Positions 57,827-64,000 of a DNA stretch of 64,000 bases are shown here, one piece after another. The notes beneath the pieces were generated by a model that was not told the origin of the DNA, searched no databases, and worked only from the letters and a program-made list of their open reading frames with translations. The stretch is from Tianweitania aestuarii. GTDB taxonomy: Bacteria > Pseudomonadota > Alphaproteobacteria > Rhizobiales > Rhizobiaceae. How positions within the stretch are numbered: position 1 is the stretch's first letter; every line of letters starts with the position of its first letter. The position numbers and the translations under genes were made by a program. The DNA lies in NCBI RefSeq assembly GCF_018457165.1, contig NZ_JAFMNX010000003.1, forward strand, positions 310,001 through 374,000. The letters are read 5' to 3'.

Positions 57827-58536
57827 CGCGCCGGCAGCCTTTCACGCGCCGAGATGCGCTTGTGCAGATGCACCATCATGGCGGCGGCAAACAACGGCGT
57901 CAGCAGGTTGAGGAGCGGCACGGCCAAAAGGCCGGCGATCACCAAACCTGCGGTAAACACGGTTGCAGCATGCTTGCGGCGCAGCGCCTTGGCTTCGGCC
58001 TCGGAGCGAAAGCGCATGGCGGCGAATTCGAAGAACTCGCGGCTGAGAAGATAGGCATTCACCACGAAAAAGGCGACGATGTTGACGCCCGGCACCAGCA
58101 GCAGGGCAAAGGCGATGAGGTTGCCGAGGATCACCACGCCGAAGAACTTGATCGACAACCAGGCGCCCTGAACGATTGGTACCGGCCGGCCGGGCGCTTC
58201 GGCGGGAAAGTCGATCTGCTCGACCCGCTCCGCGACATCATCGAGAAACAAGCTGGCGATCAGCGCTGTCACCGGTGCGATCAGAAGCGCCAGCCCGGCG
58301 GCAACAGCAAGACCGGCGAGGATCGCGGTAAAGAAGCCGACCCATTCGCCCCAGGCCGGTGCGCCCGTGAACAGACCTTCGAGCAGCGGCAGCGCCATCC
58401 AGTCGAACAGCTGCGTCAAACCGAACCATAAAGCCATCAGCACAAGGATGCTCAAGCCGAGCGACTTGAAAAGCACGGCGCGAAAGGGCGCGCTGAACAG
58501 ATGACCGGCGGCTGCGCGCGCGCTTTCGATGATCAT
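57823..58536 (-). CDS. CysZ/EI24-type membrane protein
   Basis: A 237-residue membrane protein of the EI24/CysZ family, with four to six hydrophobic helices and LLLVPGVNIVAFFVVNAYLL as the signature. E. coli CysZ takes up sulfate; substrate here is not shown. ATG 58536 is preferred to the longer frame at 58584. It converges with nth; the stop codons overlap in CTAG. Confidence 0.85.
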   Translation of the reverse strand: MIIESARAAAGHLFSAPFRAVLFKSLGLSILVLMALWFGLTQLFDWMALPLLEGLFTGAPAWGEWVGFFTAILAGLAVAAGLALLIAPVTALIASLFLDDVAERVEQIDFPAEAPGRPVPIVQGAWLSIKFFGVVILGNLIAFALLLVPGVNIVAFFVVNAYLLSREFFEFAAMRFRSEAEAKALRRKHAATVFTAGLVIAGLLAVPLLNLLTPLFAAAMMVHLHKRISARERLPAR

Positions 58537-58678
58537 GGTGTCGATGGCTCCTGATGCACGGTGCCCCGCAGATAAGATGCGCAAGCAAGCTAGGCAATGC
58601 GCATGGCCCGCGTTAAACCGGGTCGGACCCGAGGATTGCTCCGGTCACGCCCTTTGTTTTGACCGGACGCCAAGCCTC

Positions 58679-59671
58679 ATGACCCAATATGACGTTCTTT
58701 GCATCGGCAACGCCATTGTCGACATCATCGCTCGCTGCGAAGACGCGTTTCTGGTCGAAAACGGGATCATCAGGGGTGCGATGAACCTGATCGACGCGGA
58801 GCGCGCTGAGCTTCTTTACAGCCGTATGGGACCGGCGATCGAAACGTCGGGCGGCAGTGCCGGCAATACGGCGTCCGGTCTGGCGAGCTTCGGCGCGCAG
58901 GCCGCTTATTTCGGCAAGATCAGCGACGATCACCTCGGCAAGATCTTCACTCATGACATCCGCGCGCAAGGCGTGGCTTTCGATACGAAGCCGTTGACCG
59001 GCGAACCGCCGACGGCACGTTCCATGATCTTCGTGACCGCGGATGGCGAGCGGTCGATGAACACTTATCTCGGCGCCTGCGTCGAACTCGGGCCGGAGGA
59101 TGTGGAGCGGCCAAAGGCGGAAGCTGCCAAGGTCACCTATTTCGAAGGCTATCTGTGGGATCCGCCGCGCGCCAAGGATGCTATCCGGCAAACGGCTTCG
59201 ATCGCGCATGAGGCCGGCAATGAAGTCGCAATGACGCTGTCGGATCCTTTTTGCGTCGATCGCTACCGCAACGATTTCCTCGAGCTGATGCGCTCCGGCA
59301 CGGTCGACATCGTGTTTGCCAATGAAAGCGAGCTGAAGTCGCTCTACCAGACCGAGTCCTTCGAAGACGCGCTGGATGCGGTGCGCCGCGACTGCAAGCT
59401 GGCCGCGGTCACACGCTCCGAACTGGGGTCGGTGATCGTGCGCGGTGCGGAAACGGTCGAGGTGCAGGCGATCGCCATCGCGGAACTGGTGGACACCACC
59501 GGTGCGGGTGATCTGTACGCGGCTGGCTTTCTGTTCGGCTACACAACCGGCCGTGATCTCCTGACCTGCGGCAATCTGGGCTCATTGGCAGCCGGTCTGG
59601 TGATCCAGCAGATCGGACCACGCCCCCGCAAGAACCTGGGCGATGCAGCGCGCGCAGCCGGGCTGATCTGA
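58679..59671 (+). CDS. PfkB-family carbohydrate/adenosine kinase
   Basis: A 330-residue sugar kinase of the adenosine kinase/ribokinase type. N-terminal GNAIVDIIARCE, GGSAGNTASGLASFG and the catalytic DTTGAGDLYAAGFL (Asp as base) are clear. Alphaproteobacterial relatives are annotated adenosine kinase; substrate unproven. Start at ATG 58679, where the homology begins; the frame from 58529 is longer only by chance. Its stop abuts the convergent gene. Confidence 0.93.
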   Translation: MTQYDVLCIGNAIVDIIARCEDAFLVENGIIRGAMNLIDAERAELLYSRMGPAIETSGGSAGNTASGLASFGAQAAYFGKISDDHLGKIFTHDIRAQGVAFDTKPLTGEPPTARSMIFVTADGERSMNTYLGACVELGPEDVERPKAEAAKVTYFEGYLWDPPRAKDAIRQTASIAHEAGNEVAMTLSDPFCVDRYRNDFLELMRSGTVDIVFANESELKSLYQTESFEDALDAVRRDCKLAAVTRSELGSVIVRGAETVEVQAIAIAELVDTTGAGDLYAAGFLFGYTTGRDLLTCGNLGSLAAGLVIQQIGPRPRKNLGDAARAAGLI

Positions 59672-60304
59672 TTACGTGATGTCTTCCGGCCGCCGGCCCG
59701 GGCGCGAGCGATAGGTGGGGATCGTCCAGCCGAACCGGATCGCGCCCGCCCGGATCAGGAAGGCCGTCGCCATGCCCAGCAAGGCGGCCGCCGTCGGTGG
59801 CAGGCCGAGCATCGCCGTCAGCGTATAAACAACCGCGCCCGCCATCGCCGCCGAGACATAGATTTCCGGCCGTAGAAGAACGGAAGGCTCGCCGGCCAGC
59901 GTGTCGCGCATGATGCCGCCGAACGCCGCCGTCAGCATGCCCATCACGATGGCGACCGTCAGCGACCCGGTGCTGGCAAGCCCCTTGAAGGCGCCGAGCA
60001 CGCAATACGCGCTGAGCCCCATCGCATCGAGCCACAGAAGCAGCCGATAGCGGGATTCAACGAGATAAGCGGTGAAATAGATAAGAAGCGCCACGCCGGC
60101 GCAGATGATCATGTAAAGCGGCTGGATGATCCAGAACACCGGCAGGCCGAGGATCACATCGCGCACCGTGCCGCCGCCTACGCCCGTTACGGCAGCGAGA
60201 AACAGAAAGCCGATGAGATCCAGCTGCTTGCGGGATGCCGCCAAAGCGCCGGTCGCGGCAAACACGGCCACGCCGGCATAATCCAGCACCTGGATGAGAT
60301 CCAT
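59672..60304 (-). CDS. TRIC-type cation channel (UPF0126)
   Basis: A 210-residue membrane protein with seven hydrophobic helices and two repeats carrying GVGGGTVRDVILG and AAFGGIMRDTLAGEPS, the UPF0126/YadS pattern now placed in the TRIC channel family. Likely a monovalent cation channel. Start at ATG 60304. It converges on the PfkB gene with no base between the stops. Confidence 0.9.
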   Translation of the reverse strand: MDLIQVLDYAGVAVFAATGALAASRKQLDLIGFLFLAAVTGVGGGTVRDVILGLPVFWIIQPLYMIICAGVALLIYFTAYLVESRYRLLLWLDAMGLSAYCVLGAFKGLASTGSLTVAIVMGMLTAAFGGIMRDTLAGEPSVLLRPEIYVSAAMAGAVVYTLTAMLGLPPTAAALLGMATAFLIRAGAIRFGWTIPTYRSRPGRRPEDIT

Positions 60305-60373
60305 GAACGCTGCCTCAGAGATCAGGCACCCGACGCGAGAGAAGCCCCGCATCGGGTGAAATGAGGAAGCGGT

Positions 60374-60997
60374 TTAAGCCTCGTTGTCGCCTTGTGGTGC
60401 AGCAGCTGCTGCCTCGGCGGGCGCTTCCGCGGCCGCAACCTTCGGTCCGCCCTTCGCCACGCCGACCATGGCCGGACGCAGAACGCGGTCGCCGATCGCG
60501 TAGCCGCTTTGGACCACCTGAACGACCGTGTTGTTCGGCACTTCGGGGTTCGGCACTTCGAACATAGCCTGGTGGAAGTTCGGGTCGAACTTCTCACCCT
60601 GCGGCTCGAGCTTCTTCACGCCATGACGCTCAAGAGCCGACAGCATCGCGCGCTCGGTCATTTCCACACCTTCGGCCAATGCCTTGAAGCCGGCGTCGCC
60701 GCTTTCGAGCGCATCACCTGGAATGGCTTCCAGGGCACGGCGAAGATTGTCCGATACGCCCAGCATGTCGCGGGCGAAGTTCGTCACGGCATAGGTCCGC
60801 GCATCGGCCACGTCGCGCTGTGTGCGGCGGCGCAGGTTTTCCATATCGGCGGCAATGCGAAGCGCGCGGTCTTTCAGCTCTTCGTTTTCCGCCGCCAAGC
60901 GCAAGAACGCTTCGGTGTCGGCTGCGAATTCGGGGGCCTCGGCAGCGAGAACTTCAGCCTCTTCCGGTGCGCGATTCTGGTTTGCCTCGTCAGTCAT
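60374..60997 (-). CDS. grpE: GrpE nucleotide exchange factor
   Basis: A 207-residue DnaK cofactor that releases ADP. The long N-terminal helix (about 30-95, [20 protein letters not shown]) and C-terminal beta domain ([20 protein letters not shown]) are complete, ending in an Ala-rich tail. It follows hrcA by 100 bp, as in other alphaproteobacteria. Confidence 0.97.
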   Translation of the reverse strand: MTDEANQNRAPEEAEVLAAEAPEFAADTEAFLRLAAENEELKDRALRIAADMENLRRRTQRDVADARTYAVTNFARDMLGVSDNLRRALEAIPGDALESGDAGFKALAEGVEMTERAMLSALERHGVKKLEPQGEKFDPNFHQAMFEVPNPEVPNNTVVQVVQSGYAIGDRVLRPAMVGVAKGGPKVAAAEAPAEAAAAAPQGDNEA

Positions 60998-61097
60998 GGC
61001 TCATCCGGTCGTTGTTTGTCTTAGGGAATTGTGATTTGCGCCCGATATCGAGTGCCGGGCCGTTAAAATCAAGAGCGTGTGATGGTCGCGGCAGGTT

Positions 61098-62168
61098 TCA
61101 CCGCATCATGCGGCTGATCAACTGGGCGGTGTAATCCACCATCGGAACGATCCGCGCATAGTTGAGCCGCGTCGGCCCGATCACGCCCAAAGCCCCGATC
61201 ACCCGCGAGTTCTTGTCGCGATAGGGTGCCACAACCAGCGAAGAGCCGGACATGGAAAACAGCTTGTTTTCCGAGCCGATGAAGATACGCACGCCCGAGC
61301 CCTCGTCGGCGAGATCAAGCAACTGCACCAGGCCTTCCTGCGCTTCCAGATCCTCGAACAGGTGCTTGAGGAGCTCGATGTCGGCGGCGGCGTTGAGATT
61401 GTCGAGCAGGTTGGCGCGACCGCGCACGATCAGGCGTGCCGGCAGACCGCTTTCCGATCCGGCCCAAACGGCAAGGCCGCGCGTCACGAGATCCTGTGAC
61501 AGCGCATCCAGCGCGCCGCGTGTTTCTTCCACCAGCCGTGCAATATCGGAGCGCGCTTCCGAAATGGTTCGGCCGCGAATATGGGCGTTGAGGAAGTTGG
61601 AAGCTTCCTGCAGCTGCGAAGGCGCGATGCCGGCGGGCAGATCGAGAATGCGGTTCTCTACCTCGCCGCCCTGCGACACGAGGATGGCCAGCGCCTTGGT
61701 GGGTTCGAGCTGGATGAACTCGACATGCTTGAGCGCCGTTTCGCTTTTCGTGGCCACCACGAGCCCGGCGCCGCGCGACATACCCGACAGCATCTGGCTG
61801 GCTTCCGTCAGCATGGTTTCGACGCTTGAGCCGGCACCCGACGCTTTCACCTGCGCATCGATCACGCGGCGTTCTTCCTCGCCGAGATCGCCGAGTTCCA
61901 TGAAAGCATCGACGAAAAAGCGCAAACCGCGCTGCGTCGGCAAGCGGCCGGCCGAAGTGTGTGGCGAATAGATCAGGCCGAGATGTTCGAGATCGCTCAT
62001 CACGTTGCGCACGGTGGCGGCCGACAGGTTCACCGGCAGCATGCGCGACAGGTTGCGCGATCCCAGCGGTTCGCCGTCGCGCATGTAAGCATCGACAATC
62101 AGCCGGAAGATGTCGCGCGAACGCGCATCCAATGCCGCCAGAGCGGGATCGGGCAGCGGAAAGGTCAT
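61098..62168 (-). CDS. hrcA: Heat-inducible transcription repressor HrcA
   Basis: A 356-residue repressor of groE-type operons that binds CIRCE. The N-terminal winged helix has LSAATVRNVMSDLEHLGLI and SPHTSAGRLPTQRGLRFFVD; the C-terminal GAF-like domain ends LNYARIVPMVDYTAQLI. Start at ATG 62168; the frame to 62249 has no homology. No CIRCE is visible before hrcA or dnaK, so its targets (groESL) lie elsewhere. Confidence 0.96.
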   Translation of the reverse strand: MTFPLPDPALAALDARSRDIFRLIVDAYMRDGEPLGSRNLSRMLPVNLSAATVRNVMSDLEHLGLIYSPHTSAGRLPTQRGLRFFVDAFMELGDLGEEERRVIDAQVKASGAGSSVETMLTEASQMLSGMSRGAGLVVATKSETALKHVEFIQLEPTKALAILVSQGGEVENRILDLPAGIAPSQLQEASNFLNAHIRGRTISEARSDIARLVEETRGALDALSQDLVTRGLAVWAGSESGLPARLIVRGRANLLDNLNAAADIELLKHLFEDLEAQEGLVQLLDLADEGSGVRIFIGSENKLFSMSGSSLVVAPYRDKNSRVIGALGVIGPTRLNYARIVPMVDYTAQLISRMMR

Positions 62169-62347
62169 CGCTTCGAAACGGTTGTGAAGATCATAAGAGA
62201 GATATATGCCGTTCCCACACCGGCACAACCGCCTTGAAGCGCCCAACACCTGGGTGGCGCGGCGCGTGCAGCCTTTTTCTTTGCACTGAAGCGCAGCTCT
62301 GGTTAAAAGCCGGCAATTCTTGATTTCAGTTTATGACCGGACCTTGC

Positions 62348-63064
62348 ATGCGACCTTCCAAGCGTCAGCCCGACGAAATGCGCGCCATCTCCTTTGAGCG
62401 CGGCGTATCCAAGCACGCGGAAGGCTCCTGCCTCGTGAAGTTTGGCGACACGCATGTGTTGTGCACCGCAAGCCTCGAAGAGCGCGTTCCCGGCTGGATG
62501 CGCAACACCGGCAAGGGTTGGGTGACGGCCGAATACGGCATGCTGCCGCGCGCCACGGGTGATCGCATGCGCCGTGAGGCTGCTGCCGGCAAGCAGGGTG
62601 GCCGCACACAGGAAATCCAGCGCCTCATCGGCCGTTCGCTGCGTTCGGTCGTGGACATGGCCGCCCTCGGTGAAGTGCAGATTACGGTGGATTGCGATGT
62701 CATCCAGGCCGATGGCGGCACCCGCACGGCGGCCATCACTGGCGGCTTCGTGGCCCTGCATCAGTGTCTGTCTTGGATGGAAGCGCGCAAGATGATCAGC
62801 GTCAACAAGGTCCTGAAGGATCACGTCGCGGCGATTTCCTGCGGCATCTATGAGGGCCAGCCGGTGATCGACTTGGATTACCTCGAAGATTCGGCTGCCC
62901 AAACCGACGCCAATTTCGTGATGACCGGCAAGGGCGGCATCGTCGAGATCCAGGGCACGGCCGAGGGCGCGCCTTTTTCGGAAGAAGAATTCTCGCAGCT
63001 GATGGGCCTCGCCAAGAACGGCATCGCCCGTCTCGTCAGCCTGCAGCAGATGGCGATCGGCTGA
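62348..63064 (+). CDS. rph: Ribonuclease PH
   Basis: A 238-residue phosphorolytic 3'-exoribonuclease that trims tRNA ends. [14 protein letters not shown] is the usual start, [27 protein letters not shown] and [14 protein letters not shown] hold the RNA and phosphate sites, and [19 protein letters not shown] the catalytic face. Divergent from hrcA. The longer frame from 62333 adds five residues only. Confidence 0.98.
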   Translation: MRPSKRQPDEMRAISFERGVSKHAEGSCLVKFGDTHVLCTASLEERVPGWMRNTGKGWVTAEYGMLPRATGDRMRREAAAGKQGGRTQEIQRLIGRSLRSVVDMAALGEVQITVDCDVIQADGGTRTAAITGGFVALHQCLSWMEARKMISVNKVLKDHVAAISCGIYEGQPVIDLDYLEDSAAQTDANFVMTGKGGIVEIQGTAEGAPFSEEEFSQLMGLAKNGIARLVSLQQMAIG

Positions 63065-63074
63065 GGCCGGTATC

Positions 63075-63488
63075 ATGCAGCCGGCGGCCATCCTGGAATC
63101 CGCGCTTTATGTCGATGACCTCGACAAAGCGGAAGCCTTCTACACGGATGTGCTCGGGCTGCCTTTGATCCGCAAGGTGGAAGGCCGCCATGTGTTCCTG
63201 CGCTGCGGGCAGGGCGTGCTGCTGCTTTTCAACCCGGACGCCACGATCGAGCCGCCCGCACCGGATGCTCGCTTACCCGTGCCACCACATGGCGCAAGGG
63301 GCCAAGGGCATCTCTGCTTCCGGGCTTCGGACGAAGAGATCGACCGGTGGAAAGAGCGGCTGGCGCAAGCTGGGATCGCTATAGAAGCCGCGTTCACCTG
63401 GCCGGAAGGCGGGCGCTCGCTGTACATCCGCGATCCAGCCGGCAATTCGCTGGAATTCGCAAACCCAGAGATTTGGGGATTAGCCTGA
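63075..63488 (+). CDS. Glyoxalase/VOC-superfamily protein
   Basis: A 137-residue vicinal-oxygen-chelate protein with one beta-alpha-beta-beta-beta repeat pair. [34 protein letters not shown] and [14 protein letters not shown] (metal-binding His and Glu) are typical. Function unknown. Its stop overlaps the rdgB start (TGATG), so the two are coupled. Confidence 0.9.
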   Translation: MQPAAILESALYVDDLDKAEAFYTDVLGLPLIRKVEGRHVFLRCGQGVLLLFNPDATIEPPAPDARLPVPPHGARGQGHLCFRASDEEIDRWKERLAQAGIAIEAAFTWPEGGRSLYIRDPAGNSLEFANPEIWGLA

Positions 63489-64000
63489 TGGCCGAAACCT
63501 TGCGCCCGATCGGCAACCGTATCGTGGTTGCCAGCCACAACTCCGGCAAGCTGCGGGAATTTGCCGATCTGATCGCGCCGTTCGGCTTGGAAGCGAAATC
63601 GGCTGCCGATTACAACCTGCCTGAGCCGGAAGAAACCGGCACGACATTCGAGGAAAATGCCGCCATCAAGGCGCTGGCCGCCGCCAAGGCGACCGGCCTG
63701 CCGGCCATGTCCGACGATTCCGGCCTGTGCGTGGATGCGCTGAACGGCGAGCCCGGCGTTTACACCGCCAACTGGGCGGAAACCGCCGATGGCACACGTG
63801 ATTTCGTGATGGCGATGCGCAAGGTCGAGGACCGGCTGCAGGCGGTTGGCGCGGTGGATCCCGCACAGCGAACCGGACGCTTCGTGGCCGTAATCTGCCT
63901 CGCCTTTCCCGATGGCGAGGTGGAATATTATCGCGGCGAAGCGGAAGGGCAGCTCATCTGGCCGCCGCGCGGTCAAACCGGCTTCGGCTATGATCCGGTG
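63488..64000 (+). CDS. rdgB: RdgB/HAM1 non-canonical purine NTP pyrophosphatase, 3' truncated
   Basis: First 171 residues of the dITP/XTP pyrophosphatase that removes deaminated purine nucleotides. The start is ATG 63488 in the VOC stop (TGATG). [15 protein letters not shown] is the nucleotide-binding N-terminus and [19 protein letters not shown] holds the catalytic acidic residues. The end, TGFGYDPV, is near the usual C-terminal third; the gene runs out of the window. Confidence 0.96.
   Translation, partial: MAETLRPIGNRIVVASHNSGKLREFADLIAPFGLEAKSAADYNLPEPEETGTTFEENAAIKALAAAKATGLPAMSDDSGLCVDALNGEPGVYTANWAETADGTRDFVMAMRKVEDRLQAVGAVDPAQRTGRFVAVICLAFPDGEVEYYRGEAEGQLIWPPRGQTGFGYDPV

Noticed and set aside
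62169-62347. CIRCE element before hrcA
   Set aside because: No TTAGCACTC-N9-GAGTGCTAA in this gap or before dnaK.

Overview
The window is a GC-rich, densely packed stretch of chromosome that looks like core genome of an alphaproteobacterium, most likely of the order Hyphomicrobiales (Rhizobiales). The reasons are the DnaK, InfC and AccD sequence types, the trpF/trpB/trpA-accD-folC block, addB-addA downstream of a tsaE-phosphotransferase fusion, a DivL-type kinase beside ahcY, the hrcA-grpE/rph-rdgB cluster, and CtrA-type and LexA-type boxes in the alphaproteobacterial format. I see no rRNA, tRNA, insertion sequence, prophage, CRISPR array or integrase. Genus cannot be fixed from what is visible.

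Layout. 1-14.2 kb, mostly + strand: end of ahcY; divL, a tyrosine-substituted histidine kinase; tsaE fused to an AmgK-like sugar kinase; murU; addB; addA; trxA; an EamA exporter. 14.2-23.5 kb, - strand: folC, accD, trpA, a 166-residue unknown, a ribbon-helix-helix protein, trpB, trpF and a YgjP-type metalloprotease, then a DUF2852 membrane protein, benE and an alpha/beta hydrolase. 23.6-31.6 kb, + strand: infC with an ATT start, an ICMT-like methyltransferase, rpmI-rplT behind a structured leader, pheS, two extra genes, pheT, a cupin and a RibD-like reductase. 31.7-39 kb, + strand: dnaK, dnaJ, an FMN reductase, pyrF, a DUF1330 protein, phaZ and a LapG-like peptidase. 39-49.5 kb: comM, gshB, a GT2/GT-C glycosyltransferase pair, rlpA, psuG, psuK and selO. 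49.5-64 kb: a DEAD-box helicase, prfC, dut, a PfpI protein, a PhoX-family Tat protein, a DUF2244 protein, nth, cysZ-like, a PfkB kinase, a TRIC-type channel, grpE, hrcA, rph, a VOC protein and the start of rdgB.

How the genes fit together. Many neighbours overlap by four bases (divL/tsaE, murU/addB, addB/addA, the 166-residue gene/trpA, the FMN reductase gene/pyrF, the pheS-pheT insert genes), so these are translationally coupled operons. Themes are DNA repair (AddAB, Nth, Dut, RdgB), translation (IF3, L35, L20, PheST, RF3), protein folding (DnaK, DnaJ, GrpE, HrcA), tryptophan synthesis, cell-wall recycling (AmgK-MurU) and pseudouridine catabolism (PsuK-PsuG).

The most interesting signals are regulatory: an exact GAAC-N7-GAAC LexA-type box upstream of comM; an exact TTAA-N7-TTAAC CtrA-type box upstream of a transglutaminase-like peptidase gene; an inverted repeat lying across a promoter-like sequence in front of psuK, whose product carries its own DNA-binding domain; and TTGC-N3-GCAA-like PhaR-type sites before phaZ. 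Unusual gene arrangements are the trpB-trpA split and the pheS-pheT split. I did not find a convincing new defence or mobile system; this is mainly ordinary housekeeping DNA.
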